A stretch of 64,000 bases of DNA from Nymphaea colorata (taxonomy: Eukaryota > Streptophyta > Magnoliopsida > Nymphaeales > Nymphaeaceae): the NCBI RefSeq assembly GCF_008831285.2, contig NC_045138.2:1685143-1749142 (forward strand), read 5' to 3'. Below, in pieces: positions 23,701-35,900 of this stretch. The position numbers were made by a program, and so were the translations under genes. Every line of letters starts with the position of its first letter. The first letter of the stretch is position 1. The notes beneath the pieces were generated by a model that did not search any database, was not told where the DNA came from, and saw nothing but the letters and a program-made list of their open reading frames with translations.

Positions 23701-26098
23701 TGCGGGAAAGCCCATATCTGAATCAGTGGAATTCATGTCCTTGAGGGCAATCAATATCAGTACAAATAACCTCCTTAGGCTTGCTTTTTTTAGTACTGAC
23801 CAATTCAAGGTAATTGTGCAGCAGCTCCCCTTGTAAACTGGTCCCTCTCGCTCTTCTTGGCTGTTTTCAGCACACCCACCACTCTCTGATTTTGGGTCAA
23901 GCTGGTGCTGGTGACTCCACTTAGAGCAGCAAGATGTGGCAGGTCAAGCTTTACCTAGATTGGCCATCCCTTTGTTCGTGCAAGAGGGGCTCATCCTTTA
24001 AGAAAAGTTGAGAAATGTGATATAGTGTCACTTAATGTTCTATACAACATGCACCACAGTCTAGAGGTATTCCTTGTCAAAGCTTGTTAATGTACCAATG
24101 ACAGTCTACCAACCAGAAAATGTGGTCTTAATAGTTTTACATTAACAAGCTACAGTGGCAGGTGACCTGGTCGGTACTCCTTCATGAACAAGGGGGTGAT
24201 TTGGAAGCTTAGACATTTGGTTACAGGTGGTATCACTAGGTGCTACCTGGTGTGCGTATCTTTCGTATGTTCTAGCTCAATGTGTAGCAAGTAAAAACCT
24301 GGTCCAAAATAGACCTAAGCACTTCATGTGGTAAATCCTAGCCTGCCCTGTACCAAGTCCCCTTGTCGTCCATAAAGGTTGTGAATCTAGGACATAAGGT
24401 GCTATGTCCCGCCAAGGCCATTAGATTTTCTGAAATGTACGACACAAGACTGTTCCTAAGCCATACCACATATTAGTTGCTACAATACCAGCTGCAGTTC
24501 TCGTTGAACATTTTCTTTTGGCAATTTCTATTTTTAAAGCTCCAGATGTTTTATACGCAGATCATTGTATAACATATGACATTTTCACATTTGCTGATAA
24601 ATAATGGCAAATCGTTCACAGGAAAGCCTCCCCATGGCATAAAATAAATGTTTTCTTTTGCGAGCAAATTTAAAAAATTTGACTGTGAGATGGTTTGCTT
24701 ACATGACGGTGCTACTCTTTACATGATTTCGTTATGCTTTTTCTCTTACTGCTTTGTGATATGATAATATAGAAGCTAGTGATCGTGATTGTCAGTTTAC
24801 TATAGTTTAAATTTCTTGTTTACTACTTAGTGAATTTAGATGGCTTCAACGGAGACTTCTGCTTTTCAGGGTCTAGCCCAGAAATTCCGCAGATTTATGA
24901 TTTATGTTCATTCCAAAGGGATGGTAGTAGATGATGAATACATAATACTAGGGTCTGCAAATATCAACCAACGGTCTTTGGATGGTTCAAGAGACACTGA
25001 GATTGCAATAGGTGCATATCAACCACATCATAGCCGAGCTAAAAAGCAGAGTCATCCTCATGGACAGGTATTTATCCTTCAAGGATATGATTCACCAGCA
25101 TGCAAAGTACAAAAAGTATGTGATTCACTGGCATGTCTGGAAATATGGGGCTTTTGCTTTTTACAAGAAGACATGTCATTTGAAAATTTTGCTATTTGTT
25201 GCACCATTGAGATCAATCATGCACTTTGTGTAGAACCTAACCTCTTTCCAGGTCAAGTGCTGAAACTGTTTGATTACTTCATAAAAATTGCAGGCGTGCT
25301 ATGTGTTGCGAGTATTTTATCTTTAGGTTTGAACTTGTGGGTTACCCATCAGGTTCAATGAATCTGTGAGTTACAAGACGACTTTTACATCTCCAGAAGG
25401 TGCTACAAGCATTAGCAGGTTCTTTGGAGATGAGGGCCTTAGTTATTGATTTCCTAATAATTCCCCTCTTTAACAATATCTTAAAAAAGGTTGGAGATTG
25501 TTGTTTTTAGGTCACACAATTAACGAAGGAAAGGCTTGGCTGGCTAGCTAGGGATTTGTTTGTCTTGACTGAATGGTCCAATTATCCAGTTGGTGCAGCT
25601 AGGATACTTGATTCTGTAAGCATCATGTTTGACTTGAACAAAACTCATCAATTTGGCATCAGGTGATGCGATTGACCTGTGTATGTGGTTGTCTTAATTA
25701 AACAAACTTTCTGCAGAACTGAAACCTGATGCTAGCTGAGGGTTTCCATATTTGATGATATAGAGGACTTTTGTTCTATTCATGTCTGGGTGATCCTTGT
25801 GCAGGTTTATGGGTACAGGATGTCACTTTGGGCAGAACACCTAGGTCAGTTGGAGGACTGTTTCTCCAGGCCACAGAGTCTTGAATGTGTTGAATGTGTT
25901 AATAAGTTAGCCGAAAACAATTGGCGAGCGTATGTTGGGGAAGAAATGAGGAGCATGAAAGGGCACCTGCTAAAGTACCCAATTAAGGTTGGAAAGGATG
26001 GCCATGTTGGGCCATTGCCTGGGTACGAGTGCTTTCCAGATGTGGGTGGTAAGGTTCTTGGTGCATATTCATCTCTTCCTGATGTTCTCACCACCTAG
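9767..26098 (+). CDS. PLDdelta: Phospholipase D, delta type (C2-PLD)
   Basis: It hydrolyses membrane phospholipids to phosphatidic acid and a free head group. Plant PLD-delta acts at the plasma membrane in stress and microtubule-linked signalling. Coding exons: 9767-10699, 11569-11685, 14999-15193, 17317-17589, 17691-17759, 17888-18035, 18970-19118, 20989-21153, 24870-25067, 25805-26098. All introns are GT-AG and phases agree, giving 846 aa against about 868 in Arabidopsis PLD-delta. An N-terminal C2 domain (residues about 15-170) has the Asp-rich TSDPYV and PKWDEHF loops. HKD motif 1 is HQKCVIVD (residues 359-366) and HKD motif 2 is HSKGMVVD (697-704). The conserved [13 protein letters not shown] precedes motif 2. 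The C-terminus ends LPDVLTT. The start [11 protein letters not shown] was chosen by family position; an in-frame ATG at 9713 would add 18 residues. Introns 2, 3, 7 and 8 are 1.9-3.7 kb and hold repeats. Both catalytic motifs are intact, so the enzyme is probably active. Confidence 0.93.
12411..12601. mobile_element. Solo-LTR or TRIM-like insertion in PLD intron 2
   Basis: About 191 bp begins TGTAACAC and ends GTTGTTACA, so it has the TG...CA borders of an LTR, and the outermost seven bases form an inverted repeat. The flanking pentamers TATAG and TACAG differ at one base and could be an aged 5-bp target duplication. No tRNA primer site or internal domain follows. The ends resemble those of Cassandra-type TRIMs, but I see no 5S rRNA-like core. 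A solo LTR is the simplest reading; a MITE is the alternative. Confidence 0.5.
13340..13850. other. GC-rich island inside PLD intron 2
   Basis: About 500 bp is strikingly GC-rich (GGCGACGGCGATGGCCTCCC-type sequence) between AT-rich flanks. Open frames of 112 and 138 codons run on opposite strands, which GC-rich DNA produces easily because stops are rare. No protein family is recognisable. The phrase GGCGATGGCCTCCCC occurs twice, at about 13567 and 13812. A captured gene fragment in a transposon or a piece of a larger mobile element is likely. It is not PLD coding sequence. Confidence 0.45.
14142..14172. repeat. GA microsatellite
   Basis: (GA)n with one CA interruption in PLD intron 2. Confidence 0.9.
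15254..15319. repeat. (CT)n-(TA)n compound microsatellite
   Basis: About 30 nt of CT joined to about 30 nt of TA, starting 60 bases after the donor of PLD intron 3. Confidence 0.92.
20411..20450. repeat. (AT)20 microsatellite
   Basis: Perfect AT run in PLD intron 7. A shorter (AT)13 run lies in the same intron at 20719-20745. Confidence 0.95.
21154..24869 (+). other. PLD intron 8 (3.7 kb), no gene inside
   Basis: This is the longest PLD intron. It contains GT/TG-rich simple sequence (about 22856-22872) and a near-duplicate motif (CAGTTTAGTGACTGCTATGG and CAGTTTACTAACTGCTATGG, about 23433-23495). Patches of more mixed composition at 23,100-23,400 and 23,700-24,450 have short uninformative open frames. 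I recognise no family. Confidence 0.5.
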
Positions 26099-27860
26099 AC
26101 ATACGCTGATTAAGGAAGAAAAAAACTATTTTTAGGCTTGGAAAGAGCAAACGTCCCCTACCAAATGAACTGTAACAGAATCTCTTACTGAAAAATGCAT
26201 AAGCTGACTAAAACTTGTCCAGATCATGGCAGCTATACTGGATAGACCTGCAGAAGCGGGAGAACACATTCTCTTGTTTGATTATTTCGTAAGTCAAATG
26301 ACTTCTCAGAACGAATGCTCCATCTCCACCATGTCATAGCACCGTGGATACTGGACACAGCAGATGAGCAGATGCATCGTGTGCACAGGGAAACCTGCAT
26401 TGGACATGGTAGACTATATGCACGACTTCATTTTGTATATTTTGGTAATGAATTGTAATTACATTTTCATTCCAGAATTTATCATCAATTCTGTATAGAA
26501 TTAATCATTTGAATTTCATTAAACATAATATGTCCTGAGTTATTAAACTGCAACTTTTTAGGATGAAATTGCCTTATTGCTTTAGGTAGCTACTCTTGAA
26601 CAGACGTTATGAGCAGTTTCCTTTTTTCCATCGCCTAGTTGGGAACTCTATAGTCTCTGACCAACAAGGATGAACATACAGTAGCCTATATTTGTGGAAG
26701 AGAGCCTGGTCATTAGCAGCAGATATTGTTGTTATTGATCTTAGACATGCCTGATTTTCTGTAATTCATGGTGTTGTAAAGGTGATCATTCTTGTCTAAT
26801 GTCCTAAACTTGAATACCTCTTTTCTTTTTTAATATGTAAGTCTTGCAAATAATCTGATGGTTTTGAGCCCCAGAATGGCCTAAAGATACCAAAGCTTAT
26901 TATGGTTTATCAAAGTCCCCAAACAGGCAAATCAATCATTCTGACAACAAAACATAGTTGCAGTTGCAAAATGTGGATTTACAAGCCAGCTGATGCTTCC
27001 TTCACTTGGCTATGAAGTTACATTTAGGACCTTCAAGCTAGAGGAGTTCAATAGTTAAATACCTGGGGTTGCTTCTCTTGAGAAGTTAAAGGTTGTCTTT
27101 CTTCTCCAGCTTCTCCTGGGCTTTAAACACGGTATAGGATGTCCTTGGCTATATATCTGTAAGCAAAACATCCTTGTGATGAAAGGCTTTATAGATTTTT
27201 GAGAAAATTTTGAGATTTGAAAGAACTGACAAGAAAAACGGTATACATACTAATAAGAAATTTAATGAGATTTTACTTTGTATCACCATATGATCGGGAC
27301 ACTTTTTACCAGGAAATCTTTGAATCACCATATGATCAAGTCACTTGCTACGAGAAGATGTTTAAATTGTGTATGGTTATATGATATGCCAAGGTTTCTT
27401 CTCAAGAACATCTGAAATGTCCACCGTCCCCTTTGGTGATGGACGGTCATCATTGTGTCCATTAGAGATGTATTTTCTAGTGGGCTGCATTACCCGAGTT
27501 GCAAATTACACAATTAACTGGAAGAACATGGTTTGACAGATGACTGGATCTTCTCTCCTTTGATCCAACACATGCCAACAATAAGCTCTTAAGAACTTTA
27601 ATCAGAAAAACAAGTCTTCTCTCCCTTGATCCAATCAATGCCCAACTCTTCAGAAAAGAACTTTGATAAGAAGATCAGTCATAATCAATCAGGCCAAGTG
27701 GCGCTCCAGTTGGTTTGATTCACAAACAGACGCAGTATCGGATCCATTTTGCATCTGCATCACAAGAAAATCAACTAATTTGGGTATGGATGAGAACCAG
27801 TTCAGACTTTATGTCCATGGATCGACCCATTCAAGCCTGGTTTCGTTTGTAAGTCCATCA
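26099..27860. other. PLD 3' flank, no gene seen
   Basis: It contains the PLD 3'-UTR region and AT-rich spacer. No open frame here resembles a known protein. I did not find a clear polyadenylation signal that decides the transcript end. Confidence 0.5.
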
Positions 27861-28030
27861 TAAGAGGCTGTTTAGGATAAAGAACACTATGTGACAGTTT
27901 TATGAACATACCTTAAATATGGGCACAGATTCACAAAACACTTGTTCAAGTAGTTCATGAATCTACTTTAATACTTGAGATAGATTCATAGAATGCTCAC
28001 ACAATGTTCCTCATGCCAAACAGCCTCTTA
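27861..28030. mobile_element. MITE, perfect 13-bp terminal inverted repeats
   Basis: TAAGAGGCTGTTT at 27861-27873 is repeated exactly in inverse (AAACAGCCTCTTA, 28018-28030), enclosing 144 bp of AT-rich, non-coding DNA. It is small, symmetric and has no coding capacity, as in Tourist or hAT-type MITEs. The target duplication is not clear-cut. Confidence 0.65.
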
Positions 28031-28259
28031 AGAGTCAAGTTCAGCACCAATGAGCATGGCCCATCGACTATGGACAGACTCTTGACATGGACCATTTTTC
28101 CTTGTCAAAACCACTAAAGTCCAGGCTTAGGCTGCATTTCGGATTCCGCACTAGCTAATTTGATCAGCTGGGCCCAGGTCCTGCCCTTGTGGAATTTGTA
28201 AGCCAAATCTGGCCTTTATGAAATAAAATGTACAAGAAGAATAATGTATGTTTTTTTTT

Positions 28260-28490
28260 TTAAGATCCCACTCGGGCTTAAACGTGTGAGTGTGAGATAA
28301 CTAGAGCACAGTTTGTTTAGTATTCGAGCTAAACGTGTGAGCTTGAACTCAGCTCATTTATCCTAAGAGTCAAGCTCGATCTGAGCTTAACCAAGTTGAG
28401 CTCGAGTCGAGTTCCAGTTGCTCAACTTGCGTTTGAACTTGGTTTGGAACTGACCCCGCCATGGGCTAACCTGAACCCTGTATGTAAAAT
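28260..28490. repeat. Degenerate GAGCTCGAGTCGAG-type repeat tract
   Basis: This contains repeated words such as CTCGAGTCGAG, GAGCTCGA and TGAGCTTGA in a 230-bp stretch, resembling the longer tract at 48340-48790. It is non-coding and probably a decayed dispersed repeat. The rest of the spacer to 29043 shows no gene. Confidence 0.45.
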
Positions 28491-29043
28491 TTAGAGACCA
28501 AACCAGGCAAGAGACCCACTATCTTACTTGGCCAAACGAGTCAGATTTGGTTCTTCGACCTCGACCTAGATTGCTCAAAGAAGTCCAATTAAAAAAAAAG
28601 AAAAGAAACTTATTAGAATTTAACAAACAATATAATTATAATAATATGTTAATGCCATATCAATTTTGTTTTATTTGATGTTCCCAATCATGCATAATAC
28701 GACTCAAGACAAAGAATCAAAATTGACCAGTGCACCATGGATCTTTTGCCATATCAACAAAAGGGTGGCACTTCAGATTCACATAAAATCCATTGGTTCC
28801 AAAACAAGAGTAATCAAACGTCTCCGAAAGTTATGGTAAGTTACGCAAAAGAACACCGAGAAAATGCTCAACAGCATAATTCGAGACTTTAACAAAGCAA
28901 ATGCCTAGATGAATTCGTCGATGCAGAAGGGTACGACCATCTGTGTCAATTGATTATAGTTCAGGTATGAATTTGGAAAACTCAGTTCACATCTCATCGC
29001 CCAGAGGCTACAGGGACGTTCAAACTTCCAAGTCTGAACCCCC

Positions 29044-31671
29044 ATGCACTTAAAAGCTTCAACTGCAGAGACACGCTTTAGCTCGTCTGGCCTTCGTTCC
29101 AGTATGCCGTTTTTCCTCAAGTACCTTATTGGGATTTCAGAATGTTTCATTTTTTTCAAGACCCAGAGAAATTTCACCTCAAAGTCCAACACCCACTCAG
29201 ATAACAGCGGGAATGGACTCTGCTCCATGATGAGGGAGTTGGGTTCTCTGTGTAAGGATGGACTGGTAAAAGAAGCCATGGAATTGTGGGCATCAATGGA
29301 GTTTCATCTTGGTTTTCATTCAGATTCTGCTACATACACAGGCCTCATACAAGCTTGTGTGAGAAACAAGTCTCTGTATCATGGAAAGCTCATCCATGGG
29401 AGGATGATCAAGAACCCATTCAAGTCATGCATTTTTCTTGAGAACAATCTTCTGAATATGTATAGCAAATGTGGGTGTTTTAGCTATGCACGCCGTTTAT
29501 TTGCTCAAATGTCGAAGCCAAATATTGTCTCATGGAATGCGTTGATTTCTGGGTATGCTCAGTCGGGTCTCCACGTTGAAGCGTTGGCGGACTTCCGGAA
29601 TGCTCTGATGACGGGGATCTTCCCTGATCGTTACACTCTGAGTTCTGCATTGAGTGCTTGTGGGCAGGCGATGGATTTCGATGCAGGGAGGCAAATTCAT
29701 GGGAGAATTGTCACGGGAGGATTTGAATCGCAGCTTTTTGTGGTCAATTCTCTCATTGACATGTATAGTAGATGCGGTCAGGTGGATGAAGCCCAAAATG
29801 TTTTTCATGGTTCCTTGGAGTTGGATGAGGCCTCGTACAATACATTAATTTCTGGCTATAGTCGAACAGGAAATGTAGACGAAGCTTGCAGAATTCTGGT
29901 TGGGATGCTTCGTGCTGGATTGAAGATGAACAGCTACGCTGCTGGAAGTTGCCTCAAGGTGTGTGCTGATAGTAGTGATAGCGCTTTCGCTGGCAAACAG
30001 ATTCATGCGTCACTGTTAAAGACTGGACTTTTATCTGATGTTGTGGTTGGCTGTGCAACTCTTGATATGTATGCAAAGAGTGGGTCGATAAGTGATGCAG
30101 AGAAGATCTTCAATGAGTTGCCCAACCGGAATATTGTCGCATATAATGCGATGATTGCAGGAACCACACAAAATTTAAATGGTGGTACAGAAAAAACAGC
30201 TCTGCAGCTCTTCCTGGAGATGCAGAGGAATGGAATGAAGCCCTCAAATTTCACGTTCTCATCCATTCTCAAAGCCTGTGTGATGCTTGATGCATTTGAT
30301 GAAGGGAAGCAAATACATGCTCACATAATCAGGAATATGCTTCATTCTGATGAGTTCATCGGCAGTGCACTCATTGATTTGTATGCCAAAGCGGGGGAGA
30401 TTGGTGATGGTTTGATATGCTTCTCATCAACTCCGAAACAAGACTCTGTTTCTTGGACTGCAGCAATTGCAGGGAGTATCTGGAATGGGCAGTTTGAAGA
30501 AGGAATAAAGTTGCTTCATCAAATGCTTGCTGCTGGACTGAAACCAGATGAGTACACAGTCTCCAGTGTGCTGAGTGCCTGTGCGAGCTTGGCTTTAGCG
30601 TGCCTTGGTGCCCAAGTTCATGCTTATACGGTAAAATCTGGCATAAACTATCTTACTGGTACTACAAACGCTCTTATATGCATGTACGCGAAGTCTGGTG
30701 AGGCCGAGAAAGCAGAACAACTATTTGAGCAGACCCCGAACAGAGATGTCATTACTTGGTCTGCATTGATCTCTGCACATGCTCATCAGGGCTCGGCAAC
30801 TAAAGCATTCCAAGTTTTCAATCGCATGAAGGAATCAGGGGAACTCCCAAACGAGATCACGTTCCTTTCTGTACTAACTGCCTGCAGCCATGCAGGATTG
30901 GTGGATGAAGGCTTCATTTTCTACAAAAGCATGATCAGAGAACACAACATCAGCCCAAACGTCAAGCACTCTGCTTGCATTGTTGACTTGCTTGGCCGTG
31001 CTGGGAAGCTAACTGAGGCTGAACAGTTCATCAGCACATCCGGGTTTGAGAATGACCCTACCATATGGCGAGTGCTTCTGGGTGCTTGCCGGAATCACGG
31101 CGACATAACAACTGGAAAACAGGCAGCTGAGCGAGTAATTGAACTTGAACCGCATGCGTCATCTGCATACGTACTGCTATACAACATGCACGTTTCCAAA
31201 AGACAATTGGCACAGGCAAAAGAGATGAGGAAACTAATGGTGCTAAGAGGGGTTAAAAAAGAGCCAGGTTTGAGCTGGATTGATACAAGAAAACAGACGC
31301 ATTTGTTTGTGTCATGTGACAAAGCACACCCTCAAACAGAACTGATTTACCGGAAGCTGGAGAATGTGCTTGAGAGAATTAAAGCAATGGGTTATGTTGA
31401 TAACCAGGAACTGCTGTTCTTGCATGATGAAGATGACCAGGAGGGAAATACTCGGCATTACCACAGTGAGAAATTGGCTGTGGCTTTTGGGTTGATGAGT
31501 TTGCCTGCAAATGTTGCAGTAAGGGTGATGAAAAATCTGAGAGTATGTGGTGACTGCCACTCATTTATGAAATTTGTATCTAAAAGTGAAAATAGGGAAA
31601 TTGTCTTGAGAGATTGTATACGTTTCCACCATTTTAGAGGTGGCCTTTGTTCTTGCAAAGATTATTGGTAA
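29044..31671 (+). CDS. PLS-class PPR protein with DYW domain
   Basis: This is an intronless 875-aa pentatricopeptide protein of the E/E+/DYW class. Such proteins bind specific organellar transcripts and convert C to U, the DYW domain being the deaminase. After a basic, Ser/Thr-rich N-terminus of about 55 residues (likely mitochondrial or plastid presequence), PPR motifs run from about residue 60 to about 680, with units such as VSWNALISGYAQSGLHVEAL and ITWSALISAHAHQGS. The PG-box-like segment EPGLSWID follows. The DYW domain has the zinc and catalytic signature HSE (807-809) and CGDC (835-838), then CSC and the terminal DYW tripeptide (873-875). All key residues are present. The ATG at 29044 gives the full leader; an ATG at 29107 is an alternative start. 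The RNA target and the exact orthologue cannot be read from sequence. Confidence 0.93.
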   Translation: MHLKASTAETRFSSSGLRSSMPFFLKYLIGISECFIFFKTQRNFTSKSNTHSDNSGNGLCSMMRELGSLCKDGLVKEAMELWASMEFHLGFHSDSATYTGLIQACVRNKSLYHGKLIHGRMIKNPFKSCIFLENNLLNMYSKCGCFSYARRLFAQMSKPNIVSWNALISGYAQSGLHVEALADFRNALMTGIFPDRYTLSSALSACGQAMDFDAGRQIHGRIVTGGFESQLFVVNSLIDMYSRCGQVDEAQNVFHGSLELDEASYNTLISGYSRTGNVDEACRILVGMLRAGLKMNSYAAGSCLKVCADSSDSAFAGKQIHASLLKTGLLSDVVVGCATLDMYAKSGSISDAEKIFNELPNRNIVAYNAMIAGTTQNLNGGTEKTALQLFLEMQRNGMKPSNFTFSSILKACVMLDAFDEGKQIHAHIIRNMLHSDEFIGSALIDLYAKAGEIGDGLICFSSTPKQDSVSWTAAIAGSIWNGQFEEGIKLLHQMLAAGLKPDEYTVSSVLSACASLALACLGAQVHAYTVKSGINYLTGTTNALICMYAKSGEAEKAEQLFEQTPNRDVITWSALISAHAHQGSATKAFQVFNRMKESGELPNEITFLSVLTACSHAGLVDEGFIFYKSMIREHNISPNVKHSACIVDLLGRAGKLTEAEQFISTSGFENDPTIWRVLLGACRNHGDITTGKQAAERVIELEPHASSAYVLLYNMHVSKRQLAQAKEMRKLMVLRGVKKEPGLSWIDTRKQTHLFVSCDKAHPQTELIYRKLENVLERIKAMGYVDNQELLFLHDEDDQEGNTRHYHSEKLAVAFGLMSLPANVAVRVMKNLRVCGDCHSFMKFVSKSENREIVLRDCIRFHHFRGGLCSCKDYW

Positions 31672-32991
31672 TCTTTTTTCTCGTTTTTCATTGATTGTCC
31701 CTAGCGATCATTTACGTATGATGGTGGTCATGCTGCTAGAACACTGCAGCATGCCATGAATTTGCCCCAATATGTGGGATATATTGAAACAAATTCATAA
31801 AACCTTGTGTTAGTGTTCTTGCCACCAAACACTCCCTTAGGATTGAAGAGGTACAAACAAGTCGTTGTATTCAATGTCGTGAGGATTGGCCTGAAGCAGT
31901 ACATGACAAAACAATTCAACTTTATGACCGAGTTAAGGGTATTAAATGTCAGCTTATAACCATTTTAAAAATATCTTAGCATTTTTATCATTTTCAACTA
32001 ATTATATACATGTAGATATTAATTTCTGAAAATGAATTTTCAAATATTTTAGTAAGGCTTAATTGCTCTTTTGGCAGTAAAAGAAACGAGATTAATACTT
32101 GTCCTTAGGGGCTACACACGCCTTGGGATTGTGAAGGGGATCTAACCGTTTGAATAACAGCCGAAGTCCTGCTCGTGACGCTAATCTCCTTGGGGCTGGT
32201 GGATTTATACAATTGCTGGACGCAAACCTAAACAAAAGCTCTCGGGTCTGGCAAATGAAAACTCGATCTATTTTAATATTAAGACATCGATCTTGCTACA
32301 TCATTTTGCATCTGAATCCAAGTCCTAATTGAAGACACAATTGAAAGCTGAATCTGAATTTAATTTGAAGTCAGATCTGAATTTGATTTAGAAAAGTTCC
32401 AAGTGATTCAGTTTGCACAATCCATTTGGCCTACTTGGAGCCAAGATACAACTAGAGTGAGAACCGAAAACGATTCCCATAGGTGCCGGATCTTGGTTTA
32501 TGACAACCTAAAAATAACCCACTCAAATGAGTCGATGATTGATAATTCAACATTTCCCTCTGCAAAGTATTAAAAAATCTAGTGTTGCTCGAAAATATGA
32601 ATCATCAATTAGGTTTACAGCGAAACTCACTTGAGAGTCATACACCACAACTTAGTGAGAACGATGATAGCACATGGAATGACCGTGAGCATGTATACAT
32701 GTAATCAGATCAGTTCAAGGATTAAATATTATTACTAAATTATGATCATAAACATCGCAAAGATGTCAGTAGTCCAAGAATAATAAAGAATAAGCACTCC
32801 AATCTATATCAAACTCGCCTAAGTACAGAAAAGCTGAAGCGCCCATTTGTGTAAGCAGGCACCTCCTGCTCTTTTGTAGCTGAAGTACGCAGTGTTTGTC
32901 ACAAAAGTATGTCCCCTACTACGCCCCTTGCTACATACACCTCAGTGGTACAAGCCAAAAACAAGAGGAAACATGAGCAAAACTCGAGGAC
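31672..32991. other. Convergent intergenic spacer between PPR and TOL
   Basis: 1.3 kb between two convergent genes, holding both 3' ends. It is AT-rich with no supported gene. A stretch at about 32,285-32,420 is rich in GAATCTGAATTT-type near-repeats, similar in feel to 12,850-12,960. Confidence 0.55.
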
Positions 32992-35900
32992 TCACTCACT
33001 GAACTCGGTGCTTCCACTCCGAGAGCTACTACCAGTCCTGCTATGAAGAGACAAACTGCCAAGCATTTGACCCACCTTGACTGATCCCACCTGCTTCTCT
33101 CTGAAAAACAGCTCTCTCTCCTTGTGTTTGGCTGGTGGAGGTGGGATCACAGCAGGCACCTGAGGTGGTGCTGGTTCTCGAGGCTCTATTCTTAGGGGTG
33201 AACGGTTCACGCTGAGACCAACTGGCGGGTGTGGCCTCTCAAATGAGAAGGAACCTGATGAACTGGATGATGAGCATTCAGCTTGATCTTCCCTCCAAGC
33301 ATGTGCACATGCCTTCCCTTTTCGGGCTCTGGAAAATGAAATGCAAAATATTAATTAGAATCAAAATAAAATAGTAGTCTACTCCAGTTGATAGATTCAC
33401 CTAAATCAGATAAAATCTTAAAAACAGAGAACATATGGGGGCAATGTTTTGAATCCCAACTCCAGACTCCAACTCGTCCATTCTTCAGTTGGGACTTGGT
33501 CAACTCAGTGATTCAGGCCTGGTTTTGTTAACTATTGTCTTTTGAAAGAAAAACAATATATAACTTGTCATTTAAAGATAAAAATGTTGTAAAATGATGA
33601 TTACGTGTATAACAAAAATAATATGACACAAATAAATCAACTCAACATCCAGTAAAGTAACAGCTAGGTTACATTTACTCGTGGTAATAAGAACTTGGAC
33701 AATTATGCTGCTTCTGCTACTCTACAGTTGCATATTTCAAAATTGAGTAGCAAGAACCAATATATAATGAAAAATAATTAAAAAAAAAAAGAGAATTAAA
33801 ATCAATATATTTAGCTATCAAATAGTTAACAAGCTTTTCATGTATGTATATATTACGTAAATCTAAAAATCCAAAAGTTAAAAGCCCAATGCTTTAAAAA
33901 TTGAAATAAATAGATAACGATACCCGAAGTGAAGCTTCATCAACTTTTAACTTTTTATTTGCATTAAGAACATTTAATAAATGAACAATAGTTCTAAATT
34001 CTTATATTTCAATAAGTTAGAAGATTTATATAAAAAATAAAGTGAAACAGTAGTTAGCAAAATATAAAGTTTATTACTGGATTTTACCAAGTCATTTCTG
34101 GTTTTGGCTGAGTCAAACCATGTTTGGACCTAGTCAAGCTGAGTTACGGTCGAGTCAAGCCAAGTCACTGCCGAGTCATACTGCAGCTGGTAGACAGATT
34201 ACACCATGTCTGTTAGGGAACCACTCATGCATCATGGCACGAATCATGCATCAAAACATTCAGGCTCTGCATAGGCAACCTTCTTCTAAAAGAAAGTGAT
34301 AGGAAGATTCTTTTTTAAATGTTATGACAATAATAAACTTTCTGGAAGAACCATGCAAAGAGAGTGAATTTTCCATATACTATTGTCACACAAATCTTGA
34401 CAAACCATAGACAAAGTTTTCAGTTATTGATATCTTCTAGAGCAAATAGTGACTGGTCTTTTATAGTCATTCACTAAACAGATTCAAAACAAGGCAGACA
34501 GCTTTCCTGACATAGTAATGGTCACGGCTGCAGCTTGAGGTTGATCTTGGTGATTATGATGTGTGTATGGTACATATTTGGACCAAGATAAAGATTTTAA
34601 GGAAGTAGTTCATATAGGAGCATGCAGATCCTGATAGTCATGAAAAAAACTAGCCCTATAATTATATGAATGTCATTACAGCCACATGTGAAAAGAATCC
34701 TTTAAAGTCGACCTGGATATGATAACAAATCAATATCACCATTAGCAAATTTTTCAGTAAGTTGGTAACAGATAGATTTTACCTTCGAAATAGTCTATCA
34801 GGCTCTTCTTCTTCTGTTTCTTCATGATTGACAGCAATGCTACAGGAATTAGGAAGTGAGAGGAGTGCGTCATGCTTTGTAAGCAATTTCTGCAGCTGAT
34901 CATTTAGTTCAATTGCTTGGGAAACTAGTTTTTCATCACTGCAAAGATAAAAGTTACGTTTACTTAGCAATTAGCATGTAAACTAAGTGGCATAGTGGCC
35001 ACCAATCTCTTAGATTAAAGGCCGAGAACATGCTAGCAGCTCTGGAGACAGTGTGTTTGGCAATTATAGACCACCGTATAACTAAAGAAATATAGTAGCT
35101 TAATGTAAATTGATACTGTTTCTGGCAGTTAAAGGCCTCCCTAAAAGGCTAAAACATGAGAAGAAGCACTGCCTAAACATTTACATATTGAACTCAATTC
35201 CTTTGTTTGGCTTTACATGCTATAACCACTTCTAAAGCTACATAACTTTTTAAACAGAGGTAATATCCTCACCGTGAAGTCATCACCAGGTGCATCACTC
35301 GCTGTTTGTGAAATGAACATTGCTCTACAAGGTCCAGGGTGAATTCGTCAGTTGCTCCCTATGAAAGATGAAAGGAGACAGAATTTAAATGTTGATTAGA
35401 ATTCAATTACCAGAAACTTTATCGAAAGTAGATTTACTATGACAACATCCACTCTGGTTAATAAAAATATAAGTAGTGGCAAAATAAAAATGTGATGAAA
35501 TCAGCAGATGGAGCCAATGTCATCAAGCAGATGAAAAGTTCCGTACACCAATATGCTTACTTTCATAAAAATGGATTTTTTCCCCACTTTTCCATACCTC
35601 AGGATGTAAGGGATCAACTGCATCCAGCACTTCTCGCAAGAGTTCCATGACATTAGTTGCTTTCTCGATGATGCTGAAATTGACAAAAAGAAATTTTACA
35701 AGGAGATCAAATAGTAAAACTTCAAATGCTTCAATGCATATTCTTTTCTTTTCAAATGTAACATATCACAATCCACATGAACATGACTTTCGGAAGACAA
35801 GAACACTAATTACCTTGAATCTGGGGCACTCTTGGAATTTGGTGGCTGAGGGACGGTCTGAGGTTTCTGAGGAACAGCAGCCTCCGTGGGCAAGTCATTA

